Assembly (NCBI RefSeq): GCF_020176715.1
Contig: NZ_JAIVMF010000002.1
Location: forward strand, 124,001-188,000
Reading direction: 5' to 3'
DNA length: 64,000 nucleotides
Source of the DNA: Stappia stellulata
GTDB taxonomy: Bacteria > Pseudomonadota > Alphaproteobacteria > Rhizobiales > Stappiaceae
The position numbers and the translations under genes were made by a program. Below the pieces are notes generated by a model. That model was not told the DNA's origin. It searched no databases and worked only from the letters and a program-made list of their open reading frames with translations. How positions within the stretch are numbered: position 1 is the first letter of the stretch; every line of letters begins with the position of its first letter. Of the stretch, positions 1-10,000 are shown piece by piece.

Positions 1-1261
1 AGCCGCCGCGAATGACGGCGAAGGCTGCCGGCCGGTTCATGAACTCGCGCGGATGGCGTCCCTTGAAGAAGGGATCCATGTCCTTGTGGTCGTAGAAGTT
101 TGTCCTGGTCCATTCCCAGGTGTTGCCGGCCAGGCCGCGCACGCCGTAGACGCTTTCGGAGCCTTTGCGGGCAGTCGCCGGCTGGACGGTGCGTGCGGGC
201 GTTTCGTCGCTGTAGGTCCGCAGCAGGTCTTCCCAGTCGGCCATGGACGCGACCGGACGGCCGAAACAGGTTTCGACGTAATTCGCCATTTCGGGCTCGA
301 ATGTATCGCCCCAGGGGTAGACGTGGCCGTCGGGGCCGCGCGCCGCCTTTTCCCATTGGGTTTCGTCGGGCAGGGCCTTGCCGGCCCAGTCGGCATAGGC
401 CCAGGCGTCGTACCAGTCGACGCCGGTCACCGGCAGGGCGGGATCGGCGAAGCGCGGGTCGCGCCAGTGGGACGGCGTATAGTCCTTGTTGGGGGGCGCG
501 TCCGGGTGACCGACCTTGTCGGGATGGGCGCGGGCGTAGTCGAGAAAGACGGCATAGTCGGCATTTGAGACGGGATCGCGGTCGATGTAGAAGGCGTCGA
601 CATGGACCTCGCGCCGGGGCAGGAAGTCCTTGTAGAAGAACGGGAAATCCTCGACGGAATCGACGCCGGTCACCGCCGGGCCTTCCGGGATGTGAACCAT
701 GGTGGAAAGATCGGGCTCGCGCGCCCGCTTGCGGTCGAGAAGCGCGCGATAGGGGGCGAGAAAGTCGTTTTCGCGCGCCTTGAGTTCCGTCGGGTCGGTG
801 CTGTCGAAAATCGTGGTCAAGGCATGTTTGGTGAGCGAGGCGCCGATGCCGACCGGCTTGCGCTTGTAGTCCTCGCGGGTGAAATAGCTCGGCCAGCCGG
901 AAATGCGCACCAGATGCGAGACGGCGCGCGGTTCGCGCAGCGCGCCGCAGTGGCGAATGGCGCGGAAGGCGACCGCGTCGACCGCGTCATGGGTGGCCTC
1001 GCAGAGGAGCTCGCGCGCCGGCAGATAGTGCGACCAGGCATGGGCAATGTCGCAACCGACGACGCGCACCTGCCAGATCGGGTGGTTGATCGCCGCCTCC
1101 AGGCGCGCCATGCCCTCTTCCGGGCTGGGCGCGGCTTCAAGCTCCGCGCGCACCGCCTCGACCTGTTTCCAGAAGGCCGTGTCATCGAGCGCGTGAAAGG
1201 CCTCGGCCGTCTCGGTGTCGGACGTCTTTTGCGGCGTTCGCGTCATGGTGGCGGTCGTCAT
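1..1261 (-). CDS. Formylglycine-generating-enzyme (SUMF1/FGE-sulfatase) family protein, C-terminus cut by window edge
   Basis: About 420 codons are visible before the reading frame leaves the left edge. Residues about 30-150 look helical and HEAT-like. From about residue 190 there is an FGE/SUMF1-type domain with hallmark strings VTGVDWYDAWAYADWAG, LPDETQWEKAARG, YPWGD and LAGNTWEW, ending at VIRGG at the edge. Known members oxidise a cysteine to formylglycine in sulfatases, or act as iron sulfoxide synthases such as EgtB and OvoA. There is no DinB domain as in EgtB/OvoA, and the region that would hold the copper-binding cysteines of true FGE lies outside the window, so the reaction cannot be assigned. 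The start ATG overlaps the stop of the metallo-beta-lactamase-fold gene by 4 bp (ATGA), so the two are translationally coupled. The family call is firm; the role as a tailoring enzyme for the adjacent peptide/NRPS locus is inference. Confidence 0.88.
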   Translation of the reverse strand, partial: MTTATMTRTPQKTSDTETAEAFHALDDTAFWKQVEAVRAELEAAPSPEEGMARLEAAINHPIWQVRVVGCDIAHAWSHYLPARELLCEATHDAVDAVAFRAIRHCGALREPRAVSHLVRISGWPSYFTREDYKRKPVGIGASLTKHALTTIFDSTDPTELKARENDFLAPYRALLDRKRAREPDLSTMVHIPEGPAVTGVDSVEDFPFFYKDFLPRREVHVDAFYIDRDPVSNADYAVFLDYARAHPDKVGHPDAPPNKDYTPSHWRDPRFADPALPVTGVDWYDAWAYADWAGKALPDETQWEKAARGPDGHVYPWGDTFEPEMANYVETCFGRPVASMADWEDLLRTYSDETPARTVQPATARKGSESVYGVRGLAGNTWEWTRTNFYDHKDMDPFFKGRHPREFMNRPAAFAVIRGG

Positions 1262-2646
1262 GCGGACATCTCCCTTTTTGCCGGCAGCGCACTGTCCGGT
1301 TCATCGCGTGACATGCTCGGGGGCACGGCGGTGTGCCGGCGCCTCAGATGGGTGACGAAGAAGGACGGATGGTGAAAGATCTCGGTCAGCAGATTGTCGT
1401 TCGAGACCCACAGTCCGAAGGCGTTCGGAAACAGGATTTCCGCGTCGAAAAGGCCTTTCAGTGTCGAGGGATGGAGCCAGCTGTAGCCGCCGGCCGGAGG
1501 TCCTTTTGCAGGACGCGTGCTGAATGAGCCGCCGGCGATGTCGAGGGCGTAGTCGACATCCAGCCCGTTGCCGTCGCTGAGCCGCAGGGTGACGGGGCGC
1601 GGGCTTGCGCAATGCCGGCTCCAGTAATAGGTGCCGACGAGGCGGGCCAGAACCGCGCGAACGAGATCGTCCGGGTCGCCTTCGAAGGCGGCTTCACCAT
1701 AGGACCCCGGCCGGAATTGCGGAATGGCGGCATCGGGATCGAGTTCCAGGTCCGCATAGCTTTCGGCCACCTCGTCCGCCCGGTGGTGTCCGGCCGGCTG
1801 GATCTCGACGGGGCGCCCGGCGGAAAGCACGAAGCGATCGCCCGGGCCGGGCAGGTGGCTGCGGTTGCCGCGCTCCTGCAGCGCCTCATGCGCCTGAAGG
1901 GGCGTGAAGGGGAAGATCTTGCGGTTGACCCAGGCGAAGCGGTCCGCGGCATCGATGCCGTCGACCCGCCAGCCGAAGGACGAGGGCACGGTGAGCTCCG
2001 CGCCGAAGAGATCGGTGTAGGTGTCGAAGGCGTCGCGGCAGCGTCTTTCGAACAGTCCGTAGTCGGCGGCCTGCTTGCGTTCCAGCAGCGGCGCGGCGGG
2101 GGACGTGGAATGGCTCGGGATGAAGGCAACGTCGATCGACGGCTCCCGGTCGCGAAAGTAGGCCTCGGTCTTTGGATGCAAGATGGCATCGCCGCCGAAA
2201 ATCGCACGCGTCCCTTGCGCTTCCAGCAGATACAGGAACTCCGGAAACATCACCTTGGAGGGCAGGGCGGTGATCGTCAGATCGCGGAAACCCACCTCCT
2301 GGAGCGGCTTGACGGCAACGAGCCGCTGAAAGCCCAACTCGCGCAGGATCCAGGGGATCGCCTTGTAGCCCATGCCCGCGCCGCTGTGGACCGGCAGTTT
2401 CTCCGCGTCGGGATGAATGACGATCGCATCGCGGTTGATGGCCGCGAGCGAGTCCACGTGGAGGTGATCGCAATGGTGGTGGCTGATGACGAGCACGTCG
2501 ATGCGCGGAAGAGAGGCAGGCCGTTCGCTGACAAGGTTGCGGCGCCAGAAGCGGTCGAGGCGGGGCGTCAGCCAGGGATCGAAGGCAAGCGTCGCGCCGT
2601 CGGTTTCGACAAGAAAAGAGGAATGGCCGAGGGAGGTGATGATCAC
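1258..2646 (-). CDS. Metallo-beta-lactamase-fold hydrolase with an extra C-terminal domain
   Basis: The protein has 462 residues. The N-terminal half is a metallo-beta-lactamase fold opening MIITSLGHSSFLVE, with FDPW as in UlaG-like proteins, and the metal motif HxHxDH at His56-x-His58-x-Asp60-His61. A further metal-ligand-like segment, FGGDAILHP, follows. Residues about 250-462 form an additional region that I do not recognise. The family includes UlaG lactonases and phospholipase-like hydrolases; the substrate here is unknown. It sits between the 40-aa peptide gene (172 bp upstream) and the FGE-like gene (ATGA overlap), so it probably acts in the same pathway, perhaps as a hydrolase releasing or maturing the product. 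Confidence 0.85.
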   Translation of the reverse strand: MIITSLGHSSFLVETDGATLAFDPWLTPRLDRFWRRNLVSERPASLPRIDVLVISHHHCDHLHVDSLAAINRDAIVIHPDAEKLPVHSGAGMGYKAIPWILRELGFQRLVAVKPLQEVGFRDLTITALPSKVMFPEFLYLLEAQGTRAIFGGDAILHPKTEAYFRDREPSIDVAFIPSHSTSPAAPLLERKQAADYGLFERRCRDAFDTYTDLFGAELTVPSSFGWRVDGIDAADRFAWVNRKIFPFTPLQAHEALQERGNRSHLPGPGDRFVLSAGRPVEIQPAGHHRADEVAESYADLELDPDAAIPQFRPGSYGEAAFEGDPDDLVRAVLARLVGTYYWSRHCASPRPVTLRLSDGNGLDVDYALDIAGGSFSTRPAKGPPAGGYSWLHPSTLKGLFDAEILFPNAFGLWVSNDNLLTEIFHHPSFFVTHLRRRHTAVPPSMSRDEPDSALPAKREMSA

Positions 2647-2780
2647 GCAGGAGCTCCCGTCGTCAAAACTGTGTTGCCGGCTTGCGGTCGCATGGCCGGT
2701 CGGCTGGAGACCATGAAGCTTGCTGCCCAGCGGTGCAGTGGCGGTAAATCCCGACCGGGCGCGCTTCCGGCCGGGGTGTC

Positions 2781-2807
2781 GACGCGCGACCTTCAGGCGC
2801 GCGCGTC
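2781..2807 (-). promoter_or_regulatory. Stem-loop between the small peptide gene and the enzyme genes
   Basis: The arms GACGCGCG and CGCGCGTC are a perfect 8-bp inverted repeat with an 11-nt loop, 11 bp after the peptide stop codon. There is no U-tract on either side, so it is not a simple terminator. A hairpin here could stabilise the peptide message or reduce read-through into the enzyme genes, as in many peptide-precursor operons. The role is inference. Confidence 0.45.
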
Positions 2808-2818
2808 AACAGGGGCGA

Positions 2819-2941
2819 TCACCACTTTTCGGCGATCTGGCTGTCTTCGTCGTTGCCGGCATCGCCGTCCTGCATCCGCACGAGGGTTTCTGCCTCGCTG
2901 AGGGTCACTTCGTCGATTTCGACCTCATATTCGTGGCTCAT
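2819..2941 (-). CDS. Small acidic peptide, 40 aa, candidate precursor or carrier peptide
   Basis: A 41-codon ORF starts MSHEYEVE and ends AEKW. It has 13 Asp/Glu against one Arg and one Lys, no Cys, and a DGDAGNDED stretch near the C-terminus. A strong ribosome binding site, AAGGAG (2949-2954), lies 7 nt before the ATG, and the upstream DNA is AT-rich with palindromes. It is the first gene of the leftward unit, followed by a stem-loop and the metallo-beta-lactamase-fold and FGE-like genes. I know of no family match. Size, acidity, RBS and position fit a ribosomally made precursor or scaffold peptide, but a small structural or regulatory protein is possible. Translation is likely; the function is inference. 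Confidence 0.6.
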   Translation of the reverse strand: MSHEYEVEIDEVTLSEAETLVRMQDGDAGNDEDSQIAEKW

Positions 2942-2968
2942 CGTTGGACTCCTTCATTGTGTCTATAA

Positions 2969-3004
2969 GTTGTTGACTCATGCCAACAACAACGTAAGAT
3001 TACG
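2969..3004. promoter_or_regulatory. Two palindromes in the divergent promoter region
   Basis: The AT-rich gap between the peptide gene and the methyltransferase (2942-3176) holds GTTGTTG-N8-CAACAAC at 2969-2990 and CGTAA-GA-TTACG at 2993-3004. Both are perfect inverted repeats. They lie just upstream of the peptide RBS and within reach of the rightward promoter, so one regulator could control both arms. No regulator gene is adjacent in the window. Confidence 0.5.
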
Positions 3005-3176
3005 TACTCTAAATATGCACGTCAAGCGGGAATATTTGTATCGTAACAAGTACTAATTGTTATTTCTTGAAGAGTTTCTGAGGCTTGCATGAGCCGGACG
3101 GCAGCGCAGGCGCGCGTTGGCTTTCGTCGAAATGCACGTATGTGTTGCAGGAGTATGCCGAATGAAGGAGGCGCCG

Positions 3177-4022
3177 ATGGCGGGTTCGGACGACGCGCGA
3201 TCCAGTGAGGGGCCGAGCGGTGCCGAAGCGCAGGGCGAGGCCTGGAAAACGGCCTTCGGCGACGCCTATCTCGATCTCTATGCGACCGAATTTTCCGAAA
3301 GTCTCGACAGGACCCAGGTCGGAGACATCCTTGAGCTGCTTGATATTGGCGCCGGCGCAAGACTGCTCGATGCCGGCTGCGGACAGGGGCGGCATCTGCG
3401 CCAGTTTCTCGCCCGCGGTCTGGAGGCGATCGGCCTCGACTTCTCCGGCGACATGCTGAGAGCCGCCCGTCGGAGCGGTCTCCCCGAAACGTCCCTCGTG
3501 CAGGGCGACATCCGGCGTCCCCCCTTTCCCGATGAAAGCTTCGATGTGGTGGCGAGCCTCTATACCGCCTTCGGGTTTTTCGATGATCCGGCCCAGGACC
3601 TCACGGCACTCACGGCCTTCCGGCGCTCGCTGCGGCCCGGCGGATGGCTCATCCTGGAGACGATCCACGCAGGGGCGGCCGCGCGCTCCTGGCCGGCCGA
3701 CAAGGCCTATCCCCTCGGGCCGTCGATCACGGTGCGCGAGCGGAACCGGCTGGACTGGGAACTGGACTGGGAAACCGGCACGCTTGATCAAGTCGTGACG
3801 GTGGAAGGGCCGGATGCGGCGCCGCGCGTCTTTGCAACGCGGCTGCGGATCTATTCGCGACAACGCCTGACGGAACTTCTGGACGCCGCCGGCTTCGTCG
3901 ATATCGCCTGCATGGAGGGGCTGCGAACCGATCCCGACGCGGCGCCGAGCTTCGGGCCGCTGCGTCCAGAGTCCTCCCGCATTGCCTGTATCGGCAGGCG
4001 CCCGGTCCATGCGGATGCGTGA
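3177..4022 (+). CDS. Class I SAM-dependent methyltransferase
   Basis: The protein has 281 residues from the chosen ATG at 3177, which has AAGGAGG 6 nt upstream; in-frame ATGs at 3162 and 3117 are less well placed. SAM-binding motif I is LLDAGCGQGRHL, followed by the acidic residue in IGLDFSGDML and the post-II region LRPGGWLILE. This is the fold of small-molecule C-, N- or O-methyltransferases of the Methyltransf_25/11 type; the acceptor cannot be read. It is the first gene of the rightward arm and overlaps the NRPS start by 14 bp, which suggests that it methylates the NRPS product or a precursor. Confidence 0.85.
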   Translation: MAGSDDARSSEGPSGAEAQGEAWKTAFGDAYLDLYATEFSESLDRTQVGDILELLDIGAGARLLDAGCGQGRHLRQFLARGLEAIGLDFSGDMLRAARRSGLPETSLVQGDIRRPPFPDESFDVVASLYTAFGFFDDPAQDLTALTAFRRSLRPGGWLILETIHAGAAARSWPADKAYPLGPSITVRERNRLDWELDWETGTLDQVVTVEGPDAAPRVFATRLRIYSRQRLTELLDAAGFVDIACMEGLRTDPDAAPSFGPLRPESSRIACIGRRPVHADA

Positions 4023-7000
4023 CGGCTTGCAGGTTTCGCCGCGCAATCCCGCGTGCGGTCCGGTTCAGGCCGTGGAGCGCCGATCGCTGGCCGCCGCGCT
4101 CGACACCACCCTGGCCCTGCATGGCGCCGGCATCGCGCTGGTCGATGCCGGCGGCGCGCGCTCCTACGCCGATCTGCGCCGGGCCGGCCATGCCGTGGCC
4201 GCCTATCTGCACGACAAGGGGATCGCTCCGGGGGACCGGATCGCGCTTGTCGGCGGCCGGTCGGCGGCGCTTGTCGCCGCGCAGATCGGCTGCCTGTTTG
4301 CCGGTGCCGTCCCCGTGCCGCTCGATCCGGCGCATCCGCGCGACCGGCTGCGGATGCTGCATGAGGAGGCAAGGCCCCGCCTTACCCTTGCAACCGATCC
4401 GGGCGTCGATCCGGTGGAGGGGACGATCCAAGCGCTTGAGCCCTTCGCCCTGCCGGCGGTGGACGGCGAGCAATGGCTTTCAGATGATCCCGACATCCCG
4501 GCGGTGGTCTATTTCACCTCCGGCTCGACCGGCCGCCCCAAGGGCGTTCTCACGGCCCAGGACGGGATCCTCAACGAAGCGACCTGGACGGCGCGGGCCT
4601 TCGCGCTGGAGCCTGGAACGCGAACGGGATGGACCGCGTCCTCTGCCTTTGCCGTCAGCCGCTGGGAGGTCTGGTCGGCGCTTCTCGCCGGTGCGGAAAT
4701 CCATGTCGCCGCCGACGCCGATCTTGCCGACGGGCCGGCCTTTGCCCGCTGGCTTGAGAGAACGGGCGTCGCGGTCACCTTTCTGGCGACGGCGCGGGCC
4801 GGCATGCTGCGGCGGGCGGATTTCACCCACCGGTGCCGGTTGCGGCTCCTGATCGTCGGGGGCGATGTGCTGCGCGCGGTGCCAGAGGTGCCCGAGACCT
4901 GCGCCCTCATAAACGCCTTCGGCATCACCGAGGCGTCCAGCGTGCGCAGCGTCGAGCCGCTGACGCAGGGGGCGGCCCCGGATGGCGCCATCGGCTTTCC
5001 CATCGCCAATACCGCATTTTACGTGGTGCGGGCCGATGGCCGTTTGGCCGGGCCGGGCGAGACCGGTGAGATCCATGTCGGCGGGACCGGGCTTGCCATT
5101 GGCTATCTCGACCGGCCGGAGGCGACGGCGGAGCGGTTCGTCCGGCCCGCTTTTTCCGGCGGCGCGCGGGTCTATCGCACCGGCGATCTCGGCCGGATCG
5201 ATCCCGAGACGGGGCGGATCTTTCTCTCCGGTCGGGCGGAAAACGATGCCAAGTTCGGCGGCGAACGCATTTCGGTGGAAGAGATCGAGCAGGCGGTTGC
5301 GGGACTTCTCCGACGGCCGGATCTCTGCGTCGTCGACCGTGGCGTTGAGGCCCGGCCCCGGCTTGTCGCCTGGCTTGCGGAGACCGCCTGGACCTTGCCC
5401 GAAGCCGCGCTGCGGCGTGCCTTGCGGGAGAAGCTTCCGGTCGCGGCCTGCCCCGATGTCTATGCCACCGCGCCGGGTCTTCCGCTCAATGCCCATGGCA
5501 AGATCGACCGAACCGCGATTGCCGCCTGGCCGCTTCCCGACTGGTCGGGAACGCGCGCCCTGACCGACGCTGAAGCCCGCGTCGGGCGGCTCTGGCAGGA
5601 GATCACCGGTCTTGCTCCGCGCGGGCCGGAGGACCGGTTTTTTGCCACTGGCGCAACCTCGCTCGATGCCATGCGCCTGCTGGGCGGCATCGCGCGGATG
5701 GTCGGCGTTTGGCTCGAACTCGGTGACCTGTTTGCCGATGACCGTCTGTGTTTTATCGCTGAGCGGATCGGTGCGGCAGGCCGGTTGGAGACGACCGTAT
5801 TCGAGGGCGCGGAGGAGGGAAGCCAGTTACCCGCCCTGCCGGAACAGGTCGGCATCTGGTTCGCCGAGCAGGGATCGCAGGGCCATCCGCGCTACAATGA
5901 AGCCTTTCTGTTCAGCTTCGACGCCGCGCTTGGGCGCGAACAGGTGGCCGGTGCCGTGCGTGCCGTTCTGGCGTCCTGCGATGCGCTGGCGCTGACGATG
6001 CGCGAGAGCGCCGGCGCACTCCGGATCGTGCCGGCCGATCCGCTCCGGGTCGAGGAGGCGCTTGCCGCGCTTGCGGTTGACGACGGGACCTTCGACCCGG
6101 ATGCCGTCGCTGCAACCCTGATGGCCGATCCGTTCGATTTGGACACCGGCCCCTTGTTCCGCGCCCGGCTTGTCGCGGCACCCGACGGCCGCAGCGTGCT
6201 CGTTCTCGTGCTTCATCATGCGATTTGCGACGGCTGGTCGCTCGCCGTCCTCGCCCGTGAATTCGCCCACCGGCTTGCGGCGGGCGATGCGGCAGATGCG
6301 TCCGCGCCACCGGCCTTCCGGGCCTGGATTGCGCGCAGGCAGGCTGCCTCTCGCGACGCGGAGGCCGACGAGGCCGGGCACGGGGCCGCCTTTGGCGCAG
6401 ATGGCTGCTATGCGGGCTTTGAAAGCGGCATGGAGCAGGCGCCGGCTCCCTTTTGCGACAACCCCGACGGGCGGCTGGTCGTCGAGACGCTGCCACTTGC
6501 GGCGGACGACCGGGCGCGGATTGTCGCCTTTGCGCGGGCGCAGACCACGACGCTTTTTCGCATCGGGCTTCTGGCTTTCGCGACGCTTCTCTGCCGGCTC
6601 GGCGACCGCGACCGCAGCCTGGTCGGTGCTTTTGTCAGCGCGCGCCGCGAGGCAGCCGACTTCGAGACGGTCGGCCTGATGACGCAGACGGCGGTGCTGC
6701 CGCTGCGCATCGACGAGGAGGCAACGGTCGCGGCAAACCTTGCAGGGACCGGTCCGGCCCTGGCTGCCGGGATCGATGCCTCGCGCGCGGGCATTGCCCG
6801 GCTCGCTACGGCCTTTGCCGAGCGTGGCATGGATGTGGCCGCCGTTGCGACCTTCAGCCACGAGCAGGATCCGGACCTGTCCGGCGCAGGGCTGGTTGCC
6901 GCCAGCCACCGTCCGTCGCCCTTCGCCAAGTTTCCGCTTTCCGTGACGCTGATGGAGGATGCGCAAGGCGCGCTCCGGCTCGTTGGCGAGGCCGCGGTTC

Positions 7001-10000
7001 CGGCCGCGGAGCTGCGCCTGTTTCTCAAGCGGTTGCGCCGTGTTCTCGACTGGATGTGCTGCTCGCCGGAGCTTGCGCTGGCGGATTGCCCTGTCCTGCT
7101 TGATGGCGAGGCGGAGCGTGTCTTTGCCGCCGGCGCCGGGGCTGTCCGGCCGCAGCCGCCGTTTCTGACCGTGTCGCACGGCATCGAGGCGGATCTTTCC
7201 GCCCGGGCGGATGCGCCGGGTCTTGTCCGGGACGAGCGGACGTTGTCGGCGGGCGAGGTTCTGACCCTTGTCGGGGGGGCGGAGGCCTTGATGCGCGCGC
7301 ATGATGTCGGACCCGGCGACCGTGTCGCGGTTCTGTCCGGGCCGTCGATCGTTTGCGTTGTCGCAATGCTTGCAATCTGGCGTCGCGGCGCGGCCTTCGT
7401 GCCGATCGACCCGGCCGCGCCCGAGGCGCTGATCCGCCAGATCGCCGGGGTGGCGGAGCCACGGCTGATCGTCGCGGCCGATGGCGCATCCTGGCCGGCC
7501 GACGGTTCTGTGCTTGCCCTCGACACCGAGACACTCGACCGCCACGCGCGGCCGCTGTCAGGCCCGAGCCTTGCCGATCCGGACGGGATTGCCTGGATCT
7601 ACTTCACCTCCGGCTCGACGGGCGTGCCGAAGGGGGTCGCCGTGGCCCATCGGGCGGCGCGCAACCATTCGCTGCTCGCCGAATTCGTCAGCGATATCCG
7701 GCCGGAGGACCGGGTTCTGCAGTTCGCCTCGCCAAGCTTCGACGCCTACATCGAGGAGGTCGTCTATGCCTGGACCCATGGCGCGGCGTTGGTCATTCGC
7801 GACGACGCCATGATGGGATCTCCGGCCCGCTTCTTCGACCGCATCCGCGAGCAGGGCGTGACCATCCTCGACCTGCCGACGGCCTGGTTCCATTTCATTG
7901 CCGCCGGCCTCGACACGAACGAGGCGCGGGCCGCCTTGCGCCCTGTCCATACGGTTATTTTCAGCGGCGAGGCCGCGCGCCCCGATGCGGTCGACGCCTG
8001 GCGCGCGGCGGTCGCGCCTTCCTGCCGGCTCGTCAATGTCTATGGCCCGACGGAGTGCACGATCTCCTGCACCTATGGCGATTTGCGCGATCCCGACCGT
8101 CCCGTCAGCGTCGGTGTTGCGGCGCCCAACACCTATTGCCGAATCCTTGATCGGCGCCGCCGGCCGCTTCCCTTCGGGACCTATGGCGAACTTTGTTTCG
8201 GCGGATTGTGTCTGGCGGAAGGCTATGTCGGCGCGCCGGAGCGGACGGCGGAGCGCTTCGTGCCGGATCCCTACGGGGAGGCCGGAAGCCGGCTCTATGT
8301 CACCGGCGACCGGGCGATGCTTTTGGCCGACGGAACCATCCATGTCAGCGGCCGTCAGGACGAGATGGTGAAGATCCGCTCGCAGCGGCTTGAACTCGGC
8401 GATGTGGAGGTCGTTGCCCGCCGTCATTCCGGCCTTGCCGATGCCGCCGCCTTCCTCCCCGGGACCGAGCCCTTCGCCGACCATCTGCTGATGGCGATTG
8501 TCCCGCGCGATCCCGAGGTGTTCGATCCGAAAGCGTTTCGCGCCCACATCGCCCGGTATCTGCCGGCCGTGGCCGTGCCGCAGCGCCTGCTGGTTCTCGA
8601 CCGCATTCCGTTGACGACCGCCAACAAGATCGACCGGCGGTCCTTGCGCGCCCTTGCCGCAAAGCAGGCGCGCGATGCCGCGGACGCCGCCACACTGGCG
8701 AGCTCCGACGCGGATCCGGAGGGCGGGTCGACGCAAGGCTGGATCCTCGCGCGCTTCCGCGCCGCGCTGGGGGATGCGGGTTTGCCGGCGGATGCCGACT
8801 TTTTCCTCGGCGGCGGCAATTCGCTGCTTGCGATGCGGTTGCTGGGCGAGATCGGGCGCCGCTTCGGGGCCGGTCTTCTCTATTCCGAGTTTCGGGCCCA
8901 TCCGACGCCGAAGCGGCTTGCCGCCCTGGTGGAGGCGCGCGGTCCGACCCGGCCGGTGCGCGATCCGGCGGCCGTGCCTGTCGCGACCGACAGCGCGCCG
9001 CCGCTGCCGATCCAGGCGGCGAAGCTCAAGGTCATGGTGGAGCAGGGCGACGGCGGCGCCTGGAACCAGCCCTATGTTGCCGCCTTCGATGACGGGATCG
9101 ACGCCGACCGCCTGCAGGCGGCACTCGAGCGTCTCGCCATCGAGCATTTCCCGCTCTCCGCCGTATGGGACGGCGACGCCGGGCTGTGGCGGCGGGGAAA
9201 GGGGTGGCCGGCGCATGTCCGCCGCGCCGTTCGCGACCAGGCGGAGGCGCAGGTGGCGATTGCCGAGGAATCCTGGCGGCCCTTCGACGTGACCCGCGAG
9301 CCGTTGTTTCGTGTTGTTCAGGTGGATCTCCCAGATGGCGCGTCCTGGCTTGCCTTCGTCTCGCACAACATCATGGTATCGGGGCAGGCGAACGACTATT
9401 TCACCGCGGTGATGGAGACGGCATCGGGCGACGCGGATATGGTTCGTCCGCGCGAGACCGATTTTCCGCATCTCGTTGCCTGGCGCGCCGGTTGGGAGCG
9501 GGATCGCAGGGCGGCCGCACGGCGGACCTGGATCGATCGCTGCGCGGCGGTCCGCGACTGGCCGGTCTATGAGGCGGCTGAGGTCAATCCGGTCGATCAT
9601 CGCGTCGCGATCCTGCCCGAAGGCGCCGAGGCCGGGTTTGTCGAGGCCATGCGGGCGGCGGGCGTGACGGTGGCGGCCGGGCTTGCCCGCATCCTGCAGG
9701 ACTTGCCGGAGGCGCGAGCCGGGCTGCTCGGCGTTCTTGTCGACGGGCGCGAGGCGGCCGGCTTCGGCGGCGTCTTCGCGCCGATGGCGGCAACCCTGCC
9801 GCTGGTGGTCGACGCCGGGCGCAGGGGAGACCTTGCCGCCATTCAGCACGGTCTCGACACGGCAATCGACGGTTATCCTTTCACGCTCAGCATGCTGGAA
9901 GAGGGGCTGCGGGAGAGCGGCCGGCTCACCGAACGGGAGCGGGCCGCCTTCGTGACGCTTTCGGTCGAACAGCCCATGGCCGTGCCGGTCATCGGCGGGC

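Noticed and set aside
1-1261. EgtB/OvoA-type sulfoxide synthase in ergothioneine or ovothiol synthesis
   Set aside because: The N-terminal half is HEAT-like without the DinB HX3HXE motif. The adjacent methyltransferase is also not like EgtD, so the claim cannot be supported.
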